A model generated the notes under the pieces. The model worked only from the letters and a program-made list of their open reading frames with translations. It was not told the DNA's origin and did no database searches. A stretch of DNA of 64,000 bases from Euborellia annulipes (lineage: Eukaryota; Arthropoda; Insecta; Dermaptera; Anisolabididae), in NCBI GenBank assembly GCA_023213315.1, contig JAKCPI010005267.1:80093-144092 (forward strand), given 5' to 3'. The translations under genes and the position numbers were made by a program. The first letter of the stretch is position 1, and each line of letters opens with the position of its first letter. Below, in pieces: positions 1 to 12,198 of this stretch.

Positions 1-302
1 AATTCGTCCAATTAGATTAATTAAAAATAAATCTCGCAAATTCCTGAATGAAATTCATTCATTGATGATGAATTAAAAAAAAAACATCTGCTTTTTATTT
101 CCTTATATATTTTTTTTTATTTAATGACCTAAATGATGTTAATCATCAAACAGGTTATGACGATTTGAGTGTAATAGATGTATTTTAATTGTTAATATGT
201 ATGAATTAAAATAAGAATTGTCTTAAAAAGATCTTTTATATGTATGTATGGGGGATGGCCGAGTAGCCCTACACTAAATAAAAAAAGACCTTAAATAAAA
301 TT
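1..302. other. AT-rich sequence with a SINE-A tail remnant
   Basis: No gene seen. 246-300 carries a GGATGGCCGAG box-A-like word and AGACCTTAAATAAA, the tail of the SINE-A family described below. Confidence 0.4.
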
Positions 303-930
303 TATAAAATCTGGTGTGACTGGTTCCACTTTATGCAACATTCACCAAATATGCAAAAATATGCAAAAGCTTATAAAATTTGAATCATAGTGATAAGGGG
401 GCATGATTCGGATGGATGCTTCAAATTATTTCAAGGGCAATGAGAATATATATTTTAAAGAGCAACTAAAAAATAACATTGTGTGATTTTATGAAACCAC
501 GATGGAAGTGAAACTTTTTTTTCGGATCGTAGGCGTTTCAGAAAATTATTCAATTAAGGGGATTAAAATCGCGTTTTTAATCTTAACTTAATAATTGGAA
601 AATTATTTTAAAAATTGAATAATTAAATCTCACAATTATTTTTTTATAATTCGTCATATATATATTAAATTTCAACTTTCCTATTTTTGTCGTCACGGCT
701 TGTGACGTCATGACTTGTAGCGTCACGGCCTTTGACGTCACAGCTTGTAACGCGACATGCTGATAGAAGAGCGAAAAAATTTGAGAGAATCAAATAAAAG
801 TTTCACTTAAATAATTTATTTTTGAATTTTAATCAAAATGGTTGGAGATAATTTTAAAATTAAAAAAAAAAAGTAGGCCTACATCAGTAAAGTACTACTA
901 CTTTTTGGCCGATTTTGTTGGTTTCCCCTC
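303..930 (+). repeat. R1 family copy, strongly diverged
   Basis: Shares ATCTGGTGTGACTGG at its left end, then GAGAATATATATTTTAAAGA, the tract GAATTTTAATCAAAATGGTT and CATCAGTAAAGTACTA with the better R1 copies at 10303, 40320 and 53615. Internally it holds an unrelated tract with repeated GTGACGTCA/CGTCACGG words (690-750). Confidence 0.6.
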
Positions 931-1939
931 CTAGGAAATAAAATATAATTTAATTTTTTTTATTCGTGAGTATATTTTTTTTTAATTATATATATTTTTC
1001 ATGTTTATTGGCATAACAAATGTTGTAATAACCTCAACAACAACGAAATTACAATTCTAAATACGAATAAAAGGTTTTTTCCACACCACACAAGACATTT
1101 TTTTTTTCTCTTTTTTTTAAGAATAATAATAAAAAGGAATTTAAATTTTTCCAAGCAACATCTCTATTCAAATGTCGTCGTGACAAAGAGAGAAAGAGAG
1201 AGTGACGCCTCAAGGCATCATCCCCATCCAGAGTCTCATCCTCATCATCATGGAGTTTGTCTGTCTCTATAGAAAGAGAGTTAAATCCTCTTCAGCTAAC
1301 TAATAATAATAAGAGAATGTAAAATGCTTCTTAATCCGATTATTATTTAGTGAGAGAGCAAAAAAAAATATTCAAAAAGATATTTCTGAGAAGATATTTT
1401 GAAATATAATAATATGTTTTATTGTTAAAACTGAATGAAGTTTTTTAAATATCATTTTCGCATTTAGTTGTTGATGAATATTTTTTATTATTAACTACCG
1501 ATTAAGATATTTTCTTATTATTATTTACTGTATTAACAAAAAATAATAATTTTTAAATTGTTAATGACATTTGGTTCACAAATATTGTATTTAGAAGAAG
1601 AGGAAAGAATTTTTTTTTATTTGCCAAATCATTTCTTCCAGAGTTTTCTTTTATCTTTGGTAATTGAAAGTTGTGTCACACCAGATTTTTTGTGTCTACA
1701 TATATTTAGTTTCCGGCAGTACGGTAGATTTGAATTAAAAACAGAAAAATATTTATATTTTATTACTATGACAACTCTCTGGGGTTACGCCCCTGGACCT
1801 CCTTGCTCACCTTAGGTGAGCAAATGCATCATATTTCCCACAAAGGAAACTCTCAAAAAAAAAAAAATAAAAAAATTTAAAATATACATAAATATTTTTT
1901 GTTATTCTTGCTCACTATTTGGAAATTTTGCAATTGCTC
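931..1939. other. AT-rich DNA with a GA-rich island
   Basis: No gene seen. 1180-1320 is a GA-rich, higher-complexity island (AAAGAGAGAAAGAGAGAG, ATCCTCATCATCATGG) of the type noted repeatedly in this window. Confidence 0.4.
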
Positions 1940-2205
1940 GCCGAAGGCTCACCGGGTAGCCTGGCAGCATAGAAGAGAAAGAGCTCCCAAGATCTTTGCT
2001 GTTAAGCAATGCCAAAGTTCGGCTGAATTTCGGATGGGGGACTCCGAAAAACAAGGGTATGGATCGTTCCCTTGTAGCTATCGGTACAAATTATATAAAA
2101 TACAAGTGGCAAAGCCCCCTTCGGCGGGCCACTCAAGAGAGAGTGGCAAACAGATACAAACAACGGAAGTGAGTGCCTAGCGCTTTATATATAGTAATGA
2201 TACAG
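1940..2205 (+). mobile_element. SINE-like element with a 5S-rRNA-like head
   Basis: 1970-2072 reads like a 5S rRNA: GATC then GTTAAGCAATG, TTCGGCTGAATTTCGGATGG and GGGAC followed by GGGTA, in the order of 5S box A, intermediate element and box C. The downstream part (GTGGCAAACAG, CGGAAGTGAGTGCCTAGCGC) recurs in reverse at 51310-51375, showing that it is a dispersed repeat rather than a lone 5S pseudogene. A 5S-derived SINE (SINE3 type) is the best reading. Confidence 0.6.
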
Positions 2206-3677
2206 TGTATAAAATAAAAACCCTAATAGCTGGAAAAGGGAAAATTAAAAAAAATCTCAAGCTCATCTCAAAATTTAAAAAATCTCATAGCTCATCTCAA
2301 AATTTAAAAAACCTCATAGCTCATTTCCTTCATGCCCTATTTTAAACACACATACAGACAGACACACAAAGACATATCTCACAATTAATTCAATATAATT
2401 TTTACTGGATTAAAATTTTATAAAAAAATATTTCATATCGACTATAGGGTAAGAGAAAGTAATAATGTTTTTTCCTGGTGAGATTTTTTCAAATTTTTAA
2501 ATAAATAAGCTAGATATATTATAAAATTTATGTCATGATTTCTTGATGTTTAAAGAAACTAGCTAAAATAAACAAAACAGCGTAAAATTTGAACTGATAA
2601 TAATATTTCATAAGAAGCCACCAAGAATGTTTTATTACCAATAAAATTAATCGAACTGAAACGAATCTTTTCTTTCAGGTGTAACTCACCATTGACAAAT
2701 ATATCAGAGTAAAAAAGTGAATGAGTAGGACATGAAAGAAAATTTTTATTTTTTCAAATTTTAAACTCTCTCTTGCACCTATTACTAAATAGGTTTAAAA
2801 TATTAAAGAAAAATATTATGTGCAAAATATTTTTTCAAAAGGTGTAGTTTTTTTTTTGATATTTCCATTCACATGTGGGAGAAAATCCCTTTGAAGGGAA
2901 ACCACGTGTCCCCTCTCTTTCTTTTTCTTGAATAAATTGTTTTCTGTTTTTACGAGTGGGCGTGATAGAAGTCTTTGAAACAAATCTCTTGGTTTTTTTT
3001 TTCTCTACTCTCTTTCTCTCTCTCTTAACTGTAAACACTTGTGCTCCATATCGGCTGAGACAATTAAAGCCTTATTAGCTACCCGGAGGGCCGTAGTTTC
3101 GTTAAATTGTTCCCGAGCACAAAGACTCTCTTTATATGCTACGGATTACAAATCAATCGGAGCACTAACGCTTCAATCGCATGCTCTTACCATTCATATC
3201 CAAACTATCTTAATTAAATCGGGGCGGATTTTTTAAATACTTTTTTTAATTTATTATACATCAGCCATATGAATATAAGTCTGGATTATTTAAGCTACAA
3301 TTATTTGACTGACAAATCATGTTAGTGAAATTATTAAATCAAGAATTAATTGGTCTCTTCTATATTTTAGGCGATGTAGACTTTACGATACAAATTATCC
3401 AGACACATTTATTAATAATCATTGGTATAAATTTTTATTGGATTGCCTGGGATTCCAACTCACAGCTCAGGTTATCAATATTGATATTGTCAGGGTCTGG
3501 ACAATTGGTCGAATATTAAAATCAGATTCCAATTTTTTTGACATAAAAGGTTTAATTTTTTTTTTTTTTTATTTGAACCAAATTGTATTTCTCAAATTAG
3601 GTCTATTTTGTCTTAATATTTTTTTTTTTTCGAAAAAATTTTTTCTTTGATTTTGGATCCGAATAATATGATTTTAA
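2206..3677. other. AT-rich DNA, one unclassified complex patch
   Basis: No gene supported. 3039-3200 is less AT-rich and open for 65 codons, but the translation resembles nothing I know and no splice context supports it. Confidence 0.3.
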
Positions 3678-4074
3678 AGTGCGCGTCTCGAAAAGCAGTT
3701 AGAACACGATTGACTACCGAGTTACTCGAGGCGGCAAGAGATGGCGTTAGTTTTCCCCATAGGAATACAAGGGAATTTTCCCATTTCATTCTAGAGCTTC
3801 CAGCTAATTAATTAAAGGTAAAAAATTAATTATTTTTTAACACAATGATTACTAATTTAATTATCTATAAGATATAGAGCGAATTTTTTAAAAATATCTT
3901 TTATTTAATGCGATTAATCTAAAAAAAAAATTTATTTTTTCGAAAATCAAAAAAAGGGGTTCTATAAGTTGTATATATTTTAAATAGCTTTAATTTTAAA
4001 AAAAATTTGAGTTCGATAACTTCAAAATTGTGGCCGCTGGAAACTCCCAAAATTAGCACCCCGAGACGCGTACC
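3678..4074 (+). mobile_element. MITE with TTAA target duplication (copy 1)
   Basis: Ends AGTGCGCGTCTCG and CGAGACGCGTACC form terminal inverted repeats, flanked on both sides by TTAA (3674-3677, 4075-4078). The interior matches copies at 32147 and 56469. TTAA duplication is typical of piggyBac-type transposases, but these termini lack the usual CCC start, so the parent family is unknown. Confidence 0.75.
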
Positions 4075-4639
4075 TTAATGGGTATTGAAATCAAAATTTT
4101 ATTTAAAAAAAATCTGGTGTGACTGATCTCACAGCACACAACTATACTTGCTAATCTACCAAAAACACCTTAAATTCTTAAATTAAATACAGTAGATTAG
4201 AATATTACAAATATAATAATTTGAATTACATTAGTAAGAAATTTATATAAGTTTTTAGAATTTTTATCAGCTGAACTTAAGCGGGAACTAGATTAGAAGG
4301 GGCTACTGCAAGACAGGTGAAATACAAAATAATTTAATTTCTCACTAACATTTCTCGGATCCCTAGGGGTCTACGGACCATCTGTTGGGAACCATTGCAT
4401 TAGGGCATATATCTGCTAATAGCCCCTTGCCACCCTGAAAAAAATTTATTTATTTATTTAATTGATTATAGTCACAATAAATAAAGTGTTATTATACTGT
4501 AGCTTATATATCGGAATGGACATCTATACTGAAAAGACCAGAGAATAATAATAAACGTCTGTGATTAATCGGTTCAGATAATGTATAAAAATTTTATGAG
4601 TTTGTTACAATGCCTTCTTAATTAAAATGCATTTTAATA
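4075..4639. other. AT-rich DNA with an R1 start and a hAT-like remnant
   Basis: 4111-4135 repeats the R1 start (ATCTGGTGTGACTGA). 4360-4400 (GTCTACGGACCATCTGTTGG, GAACCATTG) resembles a degenerate hAT transposon terminus. No gene. Confidence 0.35.
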
Positions 4640-4875
4640 TAATATGTCTGTCTCTCTCTCAGTCATTAGTGTCAGTCCTGACACGTTGTGGTTACTTTGA
4701 AAAGTAACTTTCATGGAAATGATACTGAGGTGGGTTCCCGTTTCCTTCCTCAGGAGGAGGTATCTCAAATAGAGTTGGATAATTTATTGCCATGAGGTGG
4801 ATTTGAACTCGAGGTGTCCTTAACCTAGGATTATAAGCTTAACGCTTTATCCCATCGGCTAATCGTCTCCCCGAA
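4640..4875 (-). mobile_element. tRNA-derived SINE (family C)
   Basis: The minus strand starts GGGGAGACGATTAGCCGATG, has a tRNA-like anticodon region and a box B (GAGTTCAAATCC), followed by a conserved body (CTCCTGAGGAAGGAAACGGG). Not a functional tRNA: the arms do not pair fully and a long non-tRNA tail follows. Confidence 0.55.
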
Positions 4876-6250
4876 TATAATATGTAAAAAATATGAAAAT
4901 AATTATCAATTAAAACCTGAAACATGTGTTGTATAAATGATGAAATAAATCAGTAATTATCAAAGTTTTTGACGAGGGGAATTCAGTCAGTTCCCAAATA
5001 TTTTTCTGTTTAATTGCTATTAAAAATTAAAAAAAATAATAATAATAATTTCCAGGGGATGCTGAGTAATATTTTTTCTGGAAAGGGGGCGGTAGGCCAA
5101 ATAAGTTTGGAATCCACTCATAAATTTATAATAAAGAATTAGAAAAGGAACTTCAATCATTAAGGATAGAGGGGAATGAATGAGTTTTGAAATTTTAAGA
5201 TTTTTTAAATTTTCCGTTTCCCTGGGAAGAAAAATAACCCTTATAATATGGGTAAGAAAACCAGCTATTAAGGCCTGACTAGAAACTACACCTTGGATCT
5301 TATTAGTCTTCTTCTATCTTGGCCTTGGCATTATTATTAATACAAAATATTAAACAATCTATAATAATATATAATAATTGTTAGTTGTGAATAAAAAATA
5401 AATAAATATAGTCGAAATAATACGTCTCGTCTCCAGGGGCCTACAGATTAGTTAGTAGACGTGTTTTTAAAGTTCAAAGTTGAATAACCATGAAAATAGT
5501 TGGGGGAAAAAAGGAATGAATGAATAGACGAACGAATTGAATGGCACGTGGCGGCCCTTAGGGCATCAATGAATATAAAAAGCCACGCCTGTTTTAACTG
5601 TACTCCAAAGAATATAAAATGGAGAGAAGAACAATACGACAGAGATATTATTATTATTATTATATTATCATTGAAGAGATATTTCTTAGGAGTGGACGTT
5701 GAATTAAAAAAAAAAGAAGAGGAATCGGTTTCATCATACAAAGATTCTTATTAGCTCTATGATTGTAAATAAAGTTAAACAGGTGTTTTTTCTGTACACT
5801 AACAAAATTTGTAAAACACAAAAATTTTGAAGAATTTTAGGTTGGCCCTTTTTTGCTGAATAGGAAGACGAAATTAATTCATAATAAATTTCAATGTTAA
5901 AAATGAGAGAACGTGCATAGAGCAGGTTTTTATATAAAAAGATTAAATCCCGAACGAAAAAGAAAAAAAAAGAAGTTCTATGCACGTTTTCCCATTAAAA
6001 TTTATTTTTATTTATTTATCAAAGTCAATTTCATAATTGTATTCAGCATTGAACATGATTAAGTTTCGATTTGTCGAAATATTTGCAAATAAATGACTTT
6101 AGGATGAAATAAACTTTTAGATTTTAATCAGTTTATTTTCAAATTTCTGAAAATGAAATATCCGAAATTTTCAGTGAATAGAATTTGAATTGAATATTTG
6201 CTGTAATTGGTATGATTTTTAAAAGCTTAATTAATATAATCTAGTCCTTA
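4876..6250. other. AT-rich DNA, no gene
   Basis: Contains a small inverted pair around 5910-5985 (GTGCATAGA / TCTATGCAC) and a trinucleotide ATT run near 5650. Open frames here are low-complexity. Confidence 0.3.
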
Positions 6251-6254
6251 TTAA

Positions 6255-6315
6255 TTGCTCGAACTAGTCGACGTTTCGGAATACCACACTCTTTCTGCAG
6301 GGTTAGTGGGATATT
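6255..6315 (-). ncRNA. Hammerhead-like motif, degenerate
   Basis: On the minus strand ACTAACC, CTGCAGA, a short stem, then CCGAAACGTC and GACTAGT: the order of stem I, core, stem II, GAAA and stem I return. ACTA/TAGT can pair. The first core word is altered (CTGCAGA instead of CTGANGA). Confidence 0.35.
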
Positions 6316-6465
6316 AACAGATCAATATTCGCATACATTTGCGTCGTATCTTTCTTAAGATAGAAGTGGATTCAGAACTTGAAATATTTGTGAAGATTCA
6401 TCTATTTATATCCCATTAATTCTAATGGAAGCACCGGTTTCAAAGAGTCCAATACAAAAATCTCC

Positions 6466-6741
6466 AATATATACCATCTATTGCAATAGTATTGAGACTA
6501 AAGCCTGGAAGTTAGGCAGCCCAAATGGCACAGGGCATACTAAAGCTTTCTTGTCGGTTTGAGAAATACCTTTTTCAAAGCAGACAATAGGCCGAACTAC
6601 CCTTTTTAACAAAAAAGACCTATTGTCTGCTTTGAAAAAGGTATTTCTCAAACAGACAAGAAAGCTTTAGTATGCCCTGTGCCATTTGGGCTGCCTAACT
6701 TCCGGGCTTTAGTCTCAATACTATTGCAATAGATGGTATAT
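6466..6741. repeat. Long perfect-arm foldback
   Basis: Two arms of about 130 bases, 6466-6600 and 6615-6741, are near-exact reverse complements (ATACCATCTATTGCAATAG at the outer ends, CTATTGTCTGCTTTG at the centre). A broken second copy lies at 8642-8925. Confidence 0.85.
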
Positions 6742-6964
6742 TACAAGCTCATGACGTTATCAAACTACGACTAGTGACAACGAAATATTCAGTTGAAATT
6801 GGCCGACAAATCTCGAAAACGAAGAAGATACCACTATAGAGGAGGACAAGAGTAACTGCTCTGAATACATCTGCTACTCCATATTTATTCTGCACAAAAC
6901 TTCAAGCTATCAGTTACTTATCAAGGCACTTCCTAATGCGAAAATACAACAAATTTTGGAGCAG

Positions 6965-7075
6965 ACTACCTTTTTTTAATTTGTTTTAAATCCTTTTCCG
7001 ACATCTGAGACCATTTAGACCCCATCTCTATTCATTTTCTGAAGATGCATGTTATGAGCTTTGAAATATCTTCAA
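6965..7075. repeat. SINE-A tail (minus) abutting a hammerhead-like motif (plus)
   Basis: 6990-7035 is the reverse of the SINE-A tail (CATTTAGACCCCATC). It is followed on the plus strand by CTGAAGATGCATG and TTTGAAATATC, a decayed hammerhead-like core. Confidence 0.4.
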
Positions 7076-8177
7076 AATAAAAAAGGACGTCAATTGAAGC
7101 GATTGCTGGCTTTTTACTATTCCATTTCATCATTTCATTTATTTATGTTCTTCCTCGGTTAGAATAGTTAGAAATTTATCAAAAATATGTTTTTTTTTGC
7201 CTGTAAAAGGATTGTTTTTTTTTTTTTTTTTTTTTTATAGTAGTCCTTAGGTAAGTAAGCAAAATCTCAGTAGGAGATAAGGTGGGAGGGGCGCTGTCTA
7301 ATCCTCGACATGTTTGGAAACAAAATCCATCTCTATATATAGTTAGAAACGCCGCTGACTAAGCAGTTTGATCAGAAAAGGTTTCTATTTCAAAATCTCA
7401 AATCAAAAAAAATATATAAATAAATAAATAAAGAGGATTAAATTATTCTTAAAATATATGTAGCTCTAAGCAAATGAGATATTCTTTTATGGTGTTCGAT
7501 TTCTTACTTTTTTTTTCTTGCTACTTATAAAATGTTAGAGAGTGACGCCATTAGGGAAAAATTCTCTCTCTATTTGCATAAAGATATAGAGCCACGAGTG
7601 AGAGAAACACACCCATTGATGAAGATAATATCCGAAATCATTGAAATGCAATTTACGATAAACAGAAAAAAAGTCAACAAATAGAATAAATTAAGAAACA
7701 AAGATATCTTATTTAAGATTTTACTTAAATCAAATAATTATAAAACATCTTACTTTTATTGTTCACTTAAGTAAAATATGTTATCTTATGAAAAATATTT
7801 ATTAAAGAATTGTTTTATTATTTACAAACTAATCGATCCATCAAAACCCCAGTAAAAATGATCGAGGGATCCACACGCCTGCACCCAATAGATCGAAGTA
7901 GAACGATAGTAACCAGAAGAAAAAAGTGTGAATGTTAAAAAAAAAAATGAAGTAGAGAAATAACCAGCCTTCTCTGCTTTCAAAACAGCAAACATTTCGG
8001 TATCTTTGCACAGGCACCATCCTCAATGCTTTTATAAATTTTAGTGAGAGGTTGCCCGAAACTATATAAAAACAATGAATGACAACGTTGGATTTTTTAA
8101 ATGATTTTTTACAGATGAGTACCGAGACAGTTGGAGGCCTGAGGCGTCACTAGATGAGGGGGCCTATAGATCCTATA
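7076..8177. other. AT-rich DNA with GA-rich island
   Basis: No gene. 7495-7680 is a higher-complexity island (GTTAGAGAGTGACGCCATTA). 7915-7945 is a short SINE-B tail remnant (AAAAAAGTGTGAATGTT). Confidence 0.35.
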
Positions 8178-8614
8178 GAGTAAGGTGGGGCAAAGATCCG
8201 CAGTTTTTGTTTGGGATTTTTGTTTGACCTTCCTATGAAAGATACAATAAAGATCGGAACATCCCCTGAAAGCCTGGTTACTTGACTATCTTACATAATT
8301 TTTTTGGTTTCCAAATCAGTAGCATAAGATTAGGAGAAGTATTTAAATAAAAATTTCCATTTGCGGACCTTTGCACCACCGAGTGGGGTAAAAATCACAT
8401 GAGAATTTCCATAAATATTAGATGGAAGGTGGAAAAAACATAACTTTGCTCATTGTTAACAATCGGCTTCAAATATGCTATTGAATTTCGAATCGTCATC
8501 TGTTCTTATTGTTACCAACCTAACAAAGTTGTTTAGAACAACGCCAAGTCTAGTGGTTGTTTAAAATGAGGTTTCGGACTTTTGCCACGCGAGGATCTTT
8601 GCCTCACCTTACTC
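8178..8614. mobile_element. Tc1/mariner-type MITE
   Basis: Terminal inverted repeats GAGTAAGGTGGGGCAAAGAT and ATCTTTGCCTCACCTTACTC (about 22 bases, two mismatches), flanked by TATA on each side. There is no transposase frame, so it is non-autonomous. Confidence 0.75.
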
Positions 8615-8641
8615 TATATACTGTATTTTGTACATGTTCAT

Positions 8642-8925
8642 GTACAATCTATTGCAATAGTATTGAGATTCAAGCCCAGTAGTTAGTTAGGCAGCCTAAA
8701 TGGCAGCTTGTTTGTGTGAGAAATATCTTTTTAAAGCAGACAATAGGCCGAACGACCCTTTTTAACAAAAGAATAAAGAATAACCATAAAAATGTATCTT
8801 TTTAATTTCAAATATATTGAAATAAAAATTATCTAAATGTTTTAATCAGAAAAAAAGGTGTGCCATTTGGGCTGCCTAACTACCGGGCTTTAGTCTTAAT
8901 ACTATTGCAGTGGATGGTATGTATA
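8642..8925. repeat. Foldback, broken copy of 6466-6741
   Basis: Left arm 8642-8760 and a shorter right arm 8857-8925 repeat the arms of the 6466 element in inverted orientation, separated by about 95 unrelated bases. Confidence 0.7.
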
Positions 8926-10302
8926 AGTACACAAATGTTTTCATATTTGGGGGCTTATGCCGCATGGGGTGGAAGAGGGTTTGTTCCCTGGAAGAGGCTT
9001 ACTGCATTACACCCTAACGATAGGCCAACTAGCTACCCATACATCAAGCAACCGGCCCTTAGATAATTATAATAAATAGGTTTTGTTTTTGTTCGTTTGC
9101 CATAATTAAGCAATGAATGGTTTTAATTTTCTGAAAATTAGGGAGAGAAAATTTTTTTGATTTTCCTAACCTTTGTTTGTATTCTAAATAAAAAAAAAAG
9201 AATTTTTTCTACATTATCCTTGTTAGAATCTGTCTAATTGGATAAAAGAGAAAGAGAGTGGGATCAGATTTCTCGATTATCCGCCCTCAAAGTTGAACCG
9301 ATCATCATCTTAATCAGGTTGGAATTAAAATCTCCAGGTAGATGAAATCCGATCCTCACTTTATCGCATCTAATCATTATCCCTTCCCCTTCTCTTGTTT
9401 TTAGAAATTGATATTCATTTAAAACACACACATACAAAAAAAAAAAAACACCAAAAAAATTTTTCGTAAAAAATTTAATTAAATTTTTTTTTTTTCAACC
9501 TTTTAAAATTAAGATATTAAAATATAATCAGTTTTTAAGTAGTTTAGATTATATATATTTAGAAGCTAATTTTTAAAATGCATTAAATGAGAGATTAAAT
9601 AATGCGTTTTTTTTTTTTTTAAACAACCCCACTTTTTTTTAAGATTCTCTGAAAGGTTTCAATTAAAGTCCAGAATTAAATTATCATTTAGTGGCAAATT
9701 TGCATCGAGTTTGTTTATAAGAAACAGAAAGAGCTATTAAGTATTCAGAGATTAGGTTTAAAAAAAGACAACAATCAAGCCTAATGCTATTAAAAAGAAT
9801 CTCAGGTGGCCTCCACATGTGCATTCTCAAGAGCGTAGGCGGTGATAATGTTATTTAACTCAGTTAACAAAGGGAAATTATGAAGTCACTGGTTTCAAGA
9901 AGATTACTGGATTTACAAAAGAACAATTAGAAGAAAAAGAGCACTGAAGATATTCTTAATTCAAAGCTGAAACTGGCCAATGCTTAGTTAGTAAAAAATA
10001 ATGAGAAAATTCAGTTCAATAATATAAATTACAATTGCTAATTTTTCTCCAGAATACGTCAAAATGTTAGTATTTTTTTCTTTTTTAATCAGTCAAGTTT
10101 TACATTATTATCATGAGATCTATCTAAATCAACGCGCGGTTTTAATTGCTACGTTTTATATCTCCATTAAGGGCAATTGAGGATTTTTTAATTGACGGAG
10201 ATGAAGATCCGGGTTCGCTAGTAATCTAATAATAAAAAGAAAAATTCATGTCTAACGTTTTGGTCAAAAGAGAGAATTAATTGGAGCCGAGGTTTCTAAG
10301 GT
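8926..10302. other. AT-rich DNA with GA/CT-rich island
   Basis: No gene supported. 9240-9420 is a higher-complexity island (AGAGAAAGAGAGTGGGATCA). The frame at 8860-9066 starts inside a foldback arm and is rejected. Confidence 0.3.
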
Positions 10303-10835
10303 AAAAATCTGGTGTGACTGGTACACAATTTTCTCTTACCTTCGGTAATCGAAAGTTGTGTTCTGTGCTTTTCACACCAGATTTTTTGTGGCGGACCATG
10401 GCATCTATCTATCCTATGAAGTACAAGAGTAAAGTGGTCTTCAGAATATTTCAATGGCAAAATGAGAATATACATTTTAAAGAGCATCTAAAAAGTAATT
10501 GAATTTTGAATTTTAATAAAAATTGTTGGAGCGAATTTGAAGAAAATCGAAAAAAAAAACTCAAAAAGTGCATCAGTAAAGTACTAGTACGTAGGGTAGA
10601 TTTTGTTTAAAAGCTTCGTGTCGCGTGCCAGGGGGGTGCCCAACTTAAATATAAAATTTCAACTTCCTAGCTCTTTTCATTTTTGAGATATTTTGTTCAC
10701 ACACACACAGACAGACCATGTCGCGAAAACCACTTTTTTCGGGGGACCTCAAAACGTGTATATCCATCAAAATCTCGACATCGAATTTTTGAAATGAAAA
10801 CATCAATGAAATGTAATCCACCTCAGATCAAAATT
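10303..10835 (+). repeat. R1 family copy
   Basis: Begins with the hairpin ATCTGGTGTGACTGG ... CACACCAGATT, then CAAGAGTAAAGTGGTCTTC, CATCAGTAAAGTACTAGTAC, a (CA)n run with AGACAGACCATGTCGCGAAA and AAATCTCGACATCGAATTTT. No coding capacity. Confidence 0.8.
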
Positions 10836-10920
10836 TTGAAATGGACCATTGAACCATTGGTTAGTAATTAATAGTTTAAGATGAAATTTGATAAAATCTA
10901 ATTTAACAAAAAAATTACTC

Positions 10921-11145
10921 TAGGTTATATGTTTCAAGGGTTTATTAAAATTAAAATCAAATTAACATTTTAACGTCTCATTAAAATTAAAATGAACACT
11001 TTAAGTACATTTCAGTATTGCTGCTATCTTCAGAAGTAATGCCGAAATGTACATAAAGTGTTCAATTTAATTTTAATTTTAAATTCAATAAAACGTTAAA
11101 ATGTTAATTTGATTTTAATTTTAATTAACCCTTGAAATATATAAT
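10921..11145. repeat. Foldback with hammerhead-like centre
   Basis: Arms 10921-11018 and 11030-11145 are inverted (TTTCAAGGG / CCCTTGAAA; ACACTTTAAGTACATTTC / GAAATGTACATAAAGTGT). The minus strand of the centre (11001-11045) reads CTGAAGATAGCAGC then CTGAAATGTAC, a decayed hammerhead core. Confidence 0.65.
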
Positions 11146-11524
11146 CTAGATTTTAACAAATTTCAGCAATATATAGGTTATAAAAAAATAAAAAAAGTCA
11201 AAGATTATAATTAGAAGTATAATTAGAAGATTATAATTAGAAGTATTGTATTTATTACGTCTTATAACAGGCTCCTAAACAGGGGGATTCCAATTCCTTC
11301 CTCCTCGAAATCTTGAAAAATTATAAATAAAGAGAATAAATAGCCTAATAATTGCAAAGGGTAGAAAAAATTCTAAATAAATAATTACAGAGTTTAACTA
11401 AATAGGCAAAAAAAAATTGTATAAATTTTTTTAACTAATGATTTTTAATTAAATTTATTAATTTATTTAACCAATTCCTCGATTATTCGGACGCTTATTC
11501 TCCAATTTTTTTTTTTTCCTATGT

Positions 11525-12198
11525 TATATGTAATATATATATAGAGAGAAAGTATTGGTTTCATGTCAAAAATTCGATGTCGAGATTTTGATGGATCTTC
11601 ACGTTTTGAGGTCCCCTGAATCCAAAAAAGTGGTTTTCGCGACATGGTCTGTCTGTCTGTGTGTCTGTCTGTCTGTCTGTCTGTCTGTGTGTGTGTGTGT
11701 GTGTGTGTTCAATTTTAAGCATGAAGGAATTGAGCTATGAGGCTGAAATTTTATATTTAAGTTAAACACCCCCGGGACCGACAAAATAAGCTTTTAATCA
11801 AAATCGGCCAAAGAGTACTAGTACTTTACTGATGTACTTTTTCAGTTTTTTTCGATTTTCTCAAAATTCGCTCTAACGATTTTGATTAAAATTAAAAAAT
11901 CAATTATTTTTTAGATGCTCTTTCAAATGTCTATTCTCGTTTTGCCCTCAAAATTGTTTGAAGCACACTTTACTCTTGTGCTTCATAGGAAAGATAGGAG
12001 AAATGGTTGCCATGGTAACAAAATATAAATATTTTCCCATACTTATAAATTTTACACCTAAATTCAAATATTTCCTACTGCCGGGAACTAAATACATGTC
12101 GACACAAAAAATCTGGTGTGACAAGCACAGTACACAACTTTCGATTACCGAAGGTAAGAGAAAGTTGTGTGCTGTGCGCCAGTCACACCAGATTTTTT
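11525..12198 (-). repeat. R1 family copy, intact ends
   Basis: Full-length minus-strand copy. The hairpin end 12106-12198 is nearly perfectly self-complementary (ATCTGGTGTGAC / GTCACACCAGAT with ACACAACTTTC / GAAAGTTGTGT inside). The other end (11525-11555) carries AGAGAGAAAGTATTGG. Confidence 0.85.

Noticed and set aside
3039..3236. 65-residue plus frame
   Set aside because: No domain, no splice context, unknown patch of higher complexity.
8860..9066. 68-residue frame starting MPFGLPN, reminiscent of an RT motif
   Set aside because: It begins inside a foldback arm and continues into unrelated sequence; no other RT motifs.
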